Position numbers and translations under genes: made by a program. From the NCBI GenBank assembly GCA_003567475.1, contig PWZL01000030.1, forward strand, positions 1 to 64,000: 64,000 bases of DNA, read 5' to 3'. The notes below the pieces were generated by a model, which worked only from the letters and a program-made list of their open reading frames with translations, searched no databases and was not told the DNA's origin. Shown in pieces: positions 56,526 to 64,000 of the stretch. Positions within the stretch are counted from its first letter, which is position 1. Each line of letters starts with the position of its first letter. Source of the DNA: Gammaproteobacteria bacterium (GTDB taxonomy: Bacteria; Pseudomonadota; Gammaproteobacteria; Steroidobacterales; PWYM01).

Positions 56526-59054
56526 TTGCCGTGGGAGAGGAGGGCGCGAACCTTGCGCTGGCTGGACATGATCGCCGCGCCTTGGCGCGGTCTGCTGCGC
56601 GGGCTGGCGAAACTCTGGGTGCGCTTCAATGTGGCACCGCCGGAGCCTGAGCGGCTGGATATTCCATCGGCCGGCGTATGCTACGTGCTGGAGAATGAGC
56701 TCCTGCTCGACGAGGCCCTGCTCGATGCGGCCTGCCAGCGGCACGGCCTGCCGCGCCCCGGTGCCGAGGTGCTGCTCGGGACCTCGCGGAATCTCTTCGG
56801 TGTCCGTCGTTACCGTGACCGTCTGGTGCGCCGCCCCTTGCCAGAGGCTTCGCCGCGCCTCGCGCGGCTGGTCGATGCCCTGTTGGCCGACCCGAGCGCC
56901 AATGCGACGCTCGTGCCCGTGGTCGTGTTCTGGGGCCGTGCCCCGGCTCGCGAGGATTCCTGGCTCAAGCTGCTGTTCGCCGAGCAGTGGGGTCTGGCGG
57001 GGCGGCTGCGCCGCGTGCTGGTGTTTCTGCTGCATGGCCGCAACGTGCTGGTGCAGTTCGGCCAGCCGATGTCGTTGCGTGAACTCATCGCCGGCCAGAC
57101 GCGTGCAGAGCTTGCGGTACGCCGAACCTCGCGACTCCTGCGCACCCATTTCCGCAATGCTCGCGCGGCGGTGATCGGTCCGGATCTCTCGCATCGTCGC
57201 AGCCTGGTGGCCCAGCTGCTGACCACCGCCCCTGTGCGCCAGGCCATCGATGATGAGGTGGCCGCGACCGGGCAACGCCACGGGCGCGTGCGGGAGCGGG
57301 CACGCCGCTATGGCCTGGAGGTTGCTGCCGACTATTCCTACCCGGCAATCCTGCTGTTCGAGAAGCTGCTGACCTGGCTCTGGACCCGCCTCTACGACGG
57401 CATCGATCTCCACCAGATCGACCGCCTCGGCACGACCGCGCGGGACCACACGCTGGTCTACGTGCCCTGTCATCGCAGTCACATGGATTACATGATCCTG
57501 TCTTACGTGGTGTACAAACAGGGCCTGGCCATTCCCTTCATTGCTGCCGGCATCAATCTCAACCTGCCCATGATCGGGCCGATGCTGCGGCGGGCCGGGG
57601 CCTTCTTCATTCGCCGGAGTTTTGCCGGTAATGCGCTCTACACGGCCATGTTCCGTGGCTATCTCTCCGCCATGCTCAGCCGGGGACACCCGATCGAGTA
57701 TTTCATCGAAGGCACACGCAGCCGCACGGGACGGGCGTTGCCCCACCGCACCGGAATGCTCTCGATGACCGTTCACAGCTACCTCTGTCAGCCGTCGCGG
57801 CCACTGGCCTTCGTCCCGGTGTACTTCGGTTACGAGAAGCTGGTCGAGGGCCAGAGTTATCTCAGTGAACTCTCGGGCCAGGGCAAGAAAAAAGAATCGG
57901 TGCTCGGACTTGTCCGCTCGCTGCGTACGCTGCGTGAGCAGTTCGGCAGAGTGCAGGTGTCGGTCGGTGAACCGATCGAGCTGACTGGCCTGCTGGATCG
58001 TCATCGGCCCGACTGGCGACGCCTGGAATTCTCCCTGGACCACCGGCCCGGGTGGCTGAACTCGCTGGTCGACGAGCTGGGCCGGGCTATTCTCGTGCGA
58101 ATCAACGCAGCGGCGGTGCCGAACCCCGTCAACCTCGTCGCCCTGGTGCTGCTGGCCATGCCCAAGCAGTCGATGGTGGAGCGCGAACTCGCGGTGCAGA
58201 TCGAGCTCTACCAGCGGCTGCTGGCCCGACCGCCATGGTCAATCGGCGCGCGCCTGCCCGCGCTGGAGGCGCCGGCGATGATTCAACGCGCCGAACACCT
58301 GGGTCTGGTGCTCCGACACGCGCATCCGCTTGGGGACGTGATTCACATGGATGAGCGCCGCGCGGTGCTCGCCACCTACTTCCGCAACAATGTCCAGCAT
58401 CTGCTGGCGCTGCACGGCCTGGTGGCCTGCTGCTACATGAATCACCGCAGTCTTGGCTTGCGCCGTATCCGCCGACTCATCCGGCTGGTCTATCCCTACG
58501 TGGCCGGTGAACTGCGGCTGCCCTGGGATCGACGTGGGTTGCGCCGTGCGCTCAACGAGACGCTGGCGGGGATGGGTGATGCCGGCCTGCTGCGCGCCGG
58601 GCGCAATGGTCGCATCTGGAGCCGGGCGCGGGCAGGCTCGGCGTCGACCGCCCAGTTGCTGGTGCTCGGACAATCGATGATGCCCACCCTGCAACGCTAT
58701 TATCTGGTGATCGCCCTGCTGCTGCAGGCCGGCCCCGGGCGCCTGCGGCGCAGCGAACTGCTGGACCTGGCCCAGCAGGTGGCCGAGCGGCTGTCACTGG
58801 TCTTCGAGCTGCATTCGCCGGATTTCTTCGATCGTGCCGTGCTGTCCCAGTTCATCGATGGCTTGAGAGCCCAACAGGTGATCAGGGTTGATGCTGACAA
58901 TCGCCTGCACTTCGACGAGGCCTTGCGCGCCGTCGATGAGGACGCGCGACAGATCCTGGGCGCGCAGATTCGCCAGTCACTGCAGCAGGTGATTTCGCTG
59001 GAGACGCCCCAGGCCACGGTCGAGCCGGAGGACGAACATGACGCCGCCGCTTGA
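56526..59054 (+). CDS. plsB: Glycerol-3-phosphate 1-O-acyltransferase
   Basis: 'VPCHRSHMDYMILSYVVYKQGL', 'GAFFIRRSF', 'IEYFIEGTRSRTGR'; start (TTG 56526 or 56553) uncertain. Confidence 0.95.
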   Translation: MPWERRARTLRWLDMIAAPWRGLLRGLAKLWVRFNVAPPEPERLDIPSAGVCYVLENELLLDEALLDAACQRHGLPRPGAEVLLGTSRNLFGVRRYRDRLVRRPLPEASPRLARLVDALLADPSANATLVPVVVFWGRAPAREDSWLKLLFAEQWGLAGRLRRVLVFLLHGRNVLVQFGQPMSLRELIAGQTRAELAVRRTSRLLRTHFRNARAAVIGPDLSHRRSLVAQLLTTAPVRQAIDDEVAATGQRHGRVRERARRYGLEVAADYSYPAILLFEKLLTWLWTRLYDGIDLHQIDRLGTTARDHTLVYVPCHRSHMDYMILSYVVYKQGLAIPFIAAGINLNLPMIGPMLRRAGAFFIRRSFAGNALYTAMFRGYLSAMLSRGHPIEYFIEGTRSRTGRALPHRTGMLSMTVHSYLCQPSRPLAFVPVYFGYEKLVEGQSYLSELSGQGKKKESVLGLVRSLRTLREQFGRVQVSVGEPIELTGLLDRHRPDWRRLEFSLDHRPGWLNSLVDELGRAILVRINAAAVPNPVNLVALVLLAMPKQSMVERELAVQIELYQRLLARPPWSIGARLPALEAPAMIQRAEHLGLVLRHAHPLGDVIHMDERRAVLATYFRNNVQHLLALHGLVACCYMNHRSLGLRRIRRLIRLVYPYVAGELRLPWDRRGLRRALNETLAGMGDAGLLRAGRNGRIWSRARAGSASTAQLLVLGQSMMPTLQRYYLVIALLLQAGPGRLRRSELLDLAQQVAERLSLVFELHSPDFFDRAVLSQFIDGLRAQQVIRVDADNRLHFDEALRAVDEDARQILGAQIRQSLQQVISLETPQATVEPEDEHDAAA

Positions 59055-59077
59055 GGGCGAAACAGCGGCGCTACCGA

Positions 59078-59293
59078 TCAGGCGTTGAGGTCGGGAATCA
59101 GGCCGCTCTCGAGACGGGTAATGGCATCCTTGAGCTGGAGTTTGCGCTTCTTCAGGCGCCGGAGCATCAGCTGGTCGACTTGGGGGTCATGCGACAGGTG
59201 GTCGATGACCTGGTCGAGGTCGCCATGGGAAATTCTGAGTTCGCGCAGGCGCTCCAGCCGCTTGAAATGCTCGGTCTCGATGTTGCCGCCCAT
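59078..59293 (-). CDS. YdcH/DUF465 family small protein
   Basis: 'LDQVIDHLSHDPQVDQLMLRRLKKRKLQLKDAITRLE'. Confidence 0.88.
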   Translation of the reverse strand: MGGNIETEHFKRLERLRELRISHGDLDQVIDHLSHDPQVDQLMLRRLKKRKLQLKDAITRLESGLIPDLNA

Positions 59294-59337
59294 GTCGTCG
59301 ACTCTCTCCCTGGTGCAACCCGGCGATCCGCCACGGC

Positions 59338-59649
59338 TCAACCGCTCCGCGTCATGCCCACATGTTGCAGGCGCCGTCCGAGCATGATGATAAACCCGCT
59401 CGCTCGCAGCACTCCATCGACGGTGTAATCGAACACATAGGTGCGCTCAAGCCGCAGCCCGCCCGCAGCCAGTCGCGGGCGAAGCGATGCGAGTGACACG
59501 GTCCCGTCGAGCAACTGGAGCCCTTGGCGCTGGCAGGTGCTGGCCGCGACCCGGTTGGCTGCCTCGCGCACCCGCATGGTGTCATACCAGAACGCGGCAG
59601 CGCCAAGCACGCCGAGCAGGATGACCAGCGTGGACAGGCTCAGCGTCAT
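59338..59649 (-). CDS. DUF3301-like single-TM protein
   Basis: N-terminal TM then 'WYDTMRVREAANRVAASTCQRQGLQLLDGTVSL'. Confidence 0.8.
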   Translation of the reverse strand: MTLSLSTLVILLGVLGAAAFWYDTMRVREAANRVAASTCQRQGLQLLDGTVSLASLRPRLAAGGLRLERTYVFDYTVDGVLRASGFIIMLGRRLQHVGMTRSG

Positions 59650-60455
59650 GGTGCACGCCGACCCTCATCTCGGGCTGCCGGCGGCACGGGTGCCAGCCAG
59701 TCACGCCGGGCATCGGCGTAGACCAGAAAAAACCCGTTTCTGAGGCCAGGCCCGGTGTTGTAGCGCAGGGGCTGACCCTCGAGGTCGACGACGAATGCCC
59801 CGGCCGCCTCGGCGACGGCCTGGCCGGCACCCGTGTCCCACTCGGCGGTGGGGCCGAAGCGGGGATAGAGGTCGGCTGCGCCTTCGGCGATGCGACAGAA
59901 CTTCAGTGAGCTGCCGGCCGTGTGTAACGCATGCGGGCCGAGTGCGTCGAGGTAATCGCCGAGGAAACGGTCACGATGACTGTGGCTGCCAAGCACCCGA
60001 AGGGGCACGGCGGCGCGGTCCGCGGCGTGGATCGGGAGGTGTTGTCCGGATGCGGTGATACGACCCGCCCCGCGGCCTGGGATGCCCCACCAGCTCTCGC
60101 CAGTCACCGGCAGATGAACGACGCCCAAGCAGGGTCTATGCTGCTCGATGAGCGCAACGTTGACTGTGAACTCGTCACGACGATGAATGAATTCCCGCGT
60201 GCCGTCCAAGGGGTCGACCAGCCAGTAGCGCGGCCAGGAGAGTCGTTCGGCAGGATCGATGGCCTCTACGCCTTCCTCGGAGAGCACGGGCCAGTCACCG
60301 AGCGCCGCAAGGCCTTCAAGCAGCACCTGGTGGGCGCGCAGGTCCGCCGCCGTGACCGGGCTCGCATCGTCCTTGGTCTCGACCGCGAAGTCGCCACGGT
60401 AGACCTCCATGATCGCTTCGCCGGCGTGCCGACACAGCGCAAGGACATCCTCCAA
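59646..60455 (-). CDS. cysQ: 3'(2'),5'-bisphosphate nucleotidase CysQ
   Basis: 'DDASPVTAADLRAHQ', 'LSEEG', 'WLVDPLDGTREFIHRRDEFTVNVALIE', 'PTAEWDTGAGQAVAEAAG'. Confidence 0.95.
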   Translation of the reverse strand: MEDVLALCRHAGEAIMEVYRGDFAVETKDDASPVTAADLRAHQVLLEGLAALGDWPVLSEEGVEAIDPAERLSWPRYWLVDPLDGTREFIHRRDEFTVNVALIEQHRPCLGVVHLPVTGESWWGIPGRGAGRITASGQHLPIHAADRAAVPLRVLGSHSHRDRFLGDYLDALGPHALHTAGSSLKFCRIAEGAADLYPRFGPTAEWDTGAGQAVAEAAGAFVVDLEGQPLRYNTGPGLRNGFFLVYADARRDWLAPVPPAARDEGRRAP

Positions 60456-60491
60456 CGGGGGCAGGCCTGAGGCCGGCGTAGCGATGGCCGC

Positions 60492-61934
60492 TTACCCCTG
60501 CTGATCGGCGGGCGGGCGTCGCCGTCGCCGTCGGCGCTTGCTGGCGGGGGCCGCCTGTCCGTCGGTCTGGCTGCTCGAGGCCTCATCCGCGGCGCCCGAG
60601 GGTTCACCGGCAGAGGGTTTCGGTGCATCGGCCACCCGCGCGTCCGGCCGGGCCTGAGGGCGGGGCGTGCGCTTGGCTGGGGGACGGGATCGCTCGCGCC
60701 CACCGGAGCGTCCGCCTGGTGGGCCCTCACTGCTGCTTCGGCGCCGGGGTCGGGGCGTGCGGCGCACTTCTGCCAGCAGCTCAGCCTCGACGGTGCCGAC
60801 CGGGATACGGTTGCCGATGTAGGCTTCGATGTCCGGCAGCGACATCACGTAACGCTCGCAGCCGAAGCTGATGGCGTCGCCGGCGGCGCCGGCGCGGGCC
60901 GTGCGGCCGATACGGTGCACGTAGTCTTCCGCATCCTGTGGCAGGTCGTAGTTGAAAACATGGCTGACCTCAGGGACATGGAGTCCGCGAGAAGCCACGT
61001 CGGTGCCGATCAGTACCGGCACTTTACCCGCCTGGAAATCGCGCAACATGCGCAGACGCTTGTTCTGCGGCACATCGCCCGAGAGCGCCTCGGCCTCGAT
61101 GCCGTTGGCGACCAGCTGATCGCGCAGGAATTCGGCCTCCCGACGGGTGTTGACGAACACCATCGAGCGCGGGGTGTCCAGCTTCCGGAGCAAGCCGACC
61201 AACAGCGGCAGCTTCTCCTCGTTCGACGGGTAGTAGATGATCTGCCGGACCCGGTCGGCCGTGACTTTTTCCGGCTCGATCCGTATCAGTTCGGGATCGT
61301 TCATGTGCTCGTACGCCAGTTCGAGCACGCGGTGCGACAGCGTTGCCGAAAACAGCATCGACAGCCGTCGGTCGACCGGCGGGAGACGGCGCATCACGTA
61401 GCGGATGTCCTTGATGAACCCCAGGTCGAACATCCGATCAGCCTCGTCGAGCACCATGACTTCGGTGCTGCGCAGATCGAATACGCCCTGCTTGAAGTAG
61501 TCGATGACCCGGCCCGGCGTGCCGATCAGTACGTCGACGCCTGCGGTGAGGGCGTCGCGCTGCTTGTCGTAGTCGGTGCCCCCATGCGCAATACAGACCT
61601 TCAGGCCGGTATGGCGCGCCAGGGTGGTGGCATCCGCGTGGATCTGCACCGCCAGTTCACGGGTGGGTGCCAGCACCAGCACGCGAGGGCCTTGCTGATG
61701 CTCGGGTGGCGGATGTTGCATCAGCCGGTTGAAGGCGGCGACCAGGAAGGCCGCGGTCTTGCCCGTGCCGGTCTGCGCCTGGCCGGCCACGTCCTTTCCG
61801 GCAAGCGCAATCGGCAGGGTTCGCGCCTGGATCGGGGTGCAGTGGGTGAAGCCGGCGTCGCGGATACCCGCGGCGACCGATTCGTGCAGTGGGAGCTCAC
61901 TGTAGGCCAGTTCGCTGAGATGATGATCGGACAT
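60492..61934 (-). CDS. rhlB: ATP-dependent RNA helicase RhlB
   Basis: '[34 protein letters not shown]', '[25 protein letters not shown]', '[10 protein letters not shown]'. Confidence 0.93.
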   Translation of the reverse strand: MSDHHLSELAYSELPLHESVAAGIRDAGFTHCTPIQARTLPIALAGKDVAGQAQTGTGKTAAFLVAAFNRLMQHPPPEHQQGPRVLVLAPTRELAVQIHADATTLARHTGLKVCIAHGGTDYDKQRDALTAGVDVLIGTPGRVIDYFKQGVFDLRSTEVMVLDEADRMFDLGFIKDIRYVMRRLPPVDRRLSMLFSATLSHRVLELAYEHMNDPELIRIEPEKVTADRVRQIIYYPSNEEKLPLLVGLLRKLDTPRSMVFVNTRREAEFLRDQLVANGIEAEALSGDVPQNKRLRMLRDFQAGKVPVLIGTDVASRGLHVPEVSHVFNYDLPQDAEDYVHRIGRTARAGAAGDAISFGCERYVMSLPDIEAYIGNRIPVGTVEAELLAEVRRTPRPRRRSSSEGPPGGRSGGRERSRPPAKRTPRPQARPDARVADAPKPSAGEPSGAADEASSSQTDGQAAPASKRRRRRRRPPADQQG

Positions 61935-62140
61935 GGAACTCCAGATTTCACAAGTCCTCGCCAGAGGCTTGCAAATTGGCCTGTGGCGGGGTCAAAATAA
62001 AGGCAATTACGGCGACGCCCGTTGCCGCCCTCCGATACGAGATAATCCCGAGCACGCCGACGGCGATAGACGGAACGCGCTTGATATAGCTCGAATATTG
62101 TGCCTGATTAACCGGGCCACGTCACATCTCCCGCTGCAAA

Positions 62141-62180
62141 GCCGGAAACCGGCCTGACCAGCTTGCCGCTCGGCAACTGG
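62141..62180 (+). other. Two tandem hairpins in the trxA-rho leader
   Basis: GCCGG-AAA-CCGGC (62141-62153); CCAG-c-TTGCC-GCTC-GGCAA-CTGG (62158-62180). Confidence 0.55.
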
Positions 62181-62197
62181 AACCTCCCCATTCCCAT

Positions 62198-62245
62198 ATG
62201 AACAAGACAACACGCCAGTTGACATCACAAGGAGCCTACGAGTGA
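62198..62245 (+). CDS. Possible 15-aa leader peptide overlapping the trxA start
   Basis: ATG AAC AAG ACA ACA CGC CAG TTG ACA TCA CAA GGA GCC TAC GAG TGA = [18 protein letters not shown] overlaps GTG 62242; no Shine-Dalgarno seen. Confidence 0.25.
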   Translation: MNKTTRQLTSQGAYE

Positions 62246-62568
62246 GTGATCGCATTGTGCATACCAGTGATGCGTCTTTCGAGCAGGATGTGCTCAAGGC
62301 GGATCGCCCCGTGCTGCTGGATTTCTGGGCCGAATGGTGCGGCCCCTGCAAGATGATTGCGCCGATGCTTGACGAGGTGGCGAACGAGTTTGCCGACCGT
62401 CTGACGGTAGCCAAGCTCAACATCGACGAGAATCCGCAGACCCCGCCGCGGTATGGCATTCGCGGCATCCCGACGCTGATCCTGTTCAAGGACGGCACGG
62501 TAGAGGCGCAGAAGGTGGGCGCCCTGTCCAAAGCCCAGCTCAAAGACTTTCTGGAATCGCACCTGTGA
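62242..62568 (+). CDS. trxA: Thioredoxin
   Basis: '[27 protein letters not shown]'; AAGGAG upstream of GTG. Confidence 0.97.
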   Translation: MSDRIVHTSDASFEQDVLKADRPVLLDFWAEWCGPCKMIAPMLDEVANEFADRLTVAKLNIDENPQTPPRYGIRGIPTLILFKDGTVEAQKVGALSKAQLKDFLESHL

Positions 62569-64000
62569 GGGGCTATCTCGGGAATACCACGCGCAACCGT
62601 CCCAAAGGCGGCGGCGAGGGCGGTCAGGGGGGGCAGGGTCCCGCGCCGGGACGCAGTGGTGGCAAAAAGAAGGTGCGGCGGCGTAAGCCTCAGTCGCAGT
62701 CGCATGAGCACGGCCAGCACATGCATGAGGAATTCCCGGACAACGAGGATCTCGAAGTCATCTCCAGTGAGGACCTCGCCCAGTCCCGTGCGGCGATGAA
62801 CCTGACCGAACTCAAGGCCATGCCGGCCTCGAAACTGGTCGATATGGCGACAGAGATGGGCCTGGAAAACCTGGCCCGTTCGCGCAAGCAGGACATCATT
62901 TTCGCCATTCTCAAGGCGCACGCCCGCAAGGGTGAGGACATCTACGGCGACGGCGTGCTGGAAATCCTCCAGGATGGCTTCGGCTTCCTGCGCTCTTCCG
63001 ACAGTTCCTACCTGGCCGGCCCGGATGACATCTACGTGTCACCGAGCCAGATCCGCCGCTTCAGTCTGCGCACTGGCGATACCGTCTCCGGCCTGATTCG
63101 CCCGCCCAAAGATGGCGAGCGGTACTTCGCGCTGCTGAAGGTCGGCGAGATCAACTTCGAACCGCCGGAGGCGGCTCGCCACAAAGTGCTGTTCGAGAAT
63201 CTCACTCCGCTGTTTCCCAAGCAGCGGCTGAAGCTCGAGCAGGGCAATGGCAGCAAGGAAGATCTCACCGCGCGAATCATCGACATGGTCTCGCCAATCG
63301 GGCGGGGCCAGCGGGGGCTGATCGTCTCGCCGCCTAAGGCTGGCAAGACGATGCTGCTCCAGAACATCGCGACCGCCATCGCCGCGAACAGCCCGGACTG
63401 CTATCTGATCGTCCTGCTGATCGACGAGCGCCCGGAAGAGGTGACGGAGATGGAACGCACGGTGCGGGGCGAGGTGGTGTCCTCGACCTTCGATGAGCCT
63501 GCCAGCCGCCATGTGCAGGTGGCCGAGATGGTCATCGAGAAGGCCAAGCGGCTGGTCGAACACAAGCGCGACGTGGTGATTCTGCTCGATTCCATCACCC
63601 GCCTTGCCCGCGCCTACAACACCGTTGTGCCCTCATCAGGCAAGGTGCTTACCGGCGGTGTGGACGCCAACGCGCTGCACCGGCCCAAGCGCTTTTTCGG
63701 TGCTGCACGGAATATCGAGGAAGGCGGCAGCCTGACCATTCTGGCGACCGCGCTGATCGATACCGGCTCCAAGATGGACGAGGTCATCTACGAGGAGTTC
63801 AAAGGTACCGGTAATCTGGAAATCCACCTCGATCGGCGGATCGCGGAGAAGCGGGTGTATCCGGCCATCAACATCAACCGTTCCGGGACCCGGCGCGAAG
63901 AGTTGCTCACCGACGAGGCCGAACTTCAGAAGATGTGGATTCTCCGCAAGGTGCTGCATCCTATGGACGAGCTCGCGGCAGTGGAATTCCTCATCAACAA
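62565..64000 (+). CDS. rho: Transcription termination factor Rho, 3' truncated by window; N-terminal extension
   Basis: '[40 protein letters not shown]', '[20 protein letters not shown]', '[13 protein letters not shown]'; open frame from GTG 62565, conventional ATG at 62796. Confidence 0.95.
   Translation, partial: MRGYLGNTTRNRPKGGGEGGQGGQGPAPGRSGGKKKVRRRKPQSQSHEHGQHMHEEFPDNEDLEVISSEDLAQSRAAMNLTELKAMPASKLVDMATEMGLENLARSRKQDIIFAILKAHARKGEDIYGDGVLEILQDGFGFLRSSDSSYLAGPDDIYVSPSQIRRFSLRTGDTVSGLIRPPKDGERYFALLKVGEINFEPPEAARHKVLFENLTPLFPKQRLKLEQGNGSKEDLTARIIDMVSPIGRGQRGLIVSPPKAGKTMLLQNIATAIAANSPDCYLIVLLIDERPEEVTEMERTVRGEVVSSTFDEPASRHVQVAEMVIEKAKRLVEHKRDVVILLDSITRLARAYNTVVPSSGKVLTGGVDANALHRPKRFFGAARNIEEGGSLTILATALIDTGSKMDEVIYEEFKGTGNLEIHLDRRIAEKRVYPAININRSGTRREELLTDEAELQKMWILRKVLHPMDELAAVEFLIN

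Overview
High-GC bacterial chromosome segment, most likely gammaproteobacterial (trxA-rho pair, PlsB, RhlB, SohB, RND/HAE1 pump). It carries about 50 protein genes and has no rRNA, CRISPR array or recognisable transposon; no tRNA was recognised by eye. Main blocks: the 3' part of pyruvate carboxylase (truncated by the window start); a TonB-dependent receptor (TBDR) with a structured leader; a MoxR-DUF58-DUF4381-VWA-VWA/TPR-BatD aerotolerance operon; an RND efflux pair; lipA/sohB; a ligase-associated DNA-repair cluster (MBL exonuclease, ATP-dependent ligase, Lhr-like helicase, PdeM); an orphan contractile tail-sheath-like gene next to a DUF427 gene; a LuxR-family regulator divergent from a TBDR and a Tat flavoprotein; a trehalose operon (otsB, GH15, otsA, glk); and trxA-rho (rho truncated by the window end). 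The observations most worth follow-up are: (1) an unannotated ~200-nt hairpin-rich region ending in a strong intrinsic terminator between an ompA-family gene and lipA; (2) a perfect 18-bp lux-box-like palindrome placed at about -42 of a TBDR promoter, beside a LuxR solo whose ligand pocket looks non-canonical; (3) a lone tail-sheath gene with a perfect 12-bp inverted repeat covering its -10-like hexamer and start codon. All family assignments are by eye from motifs; no database search was run.
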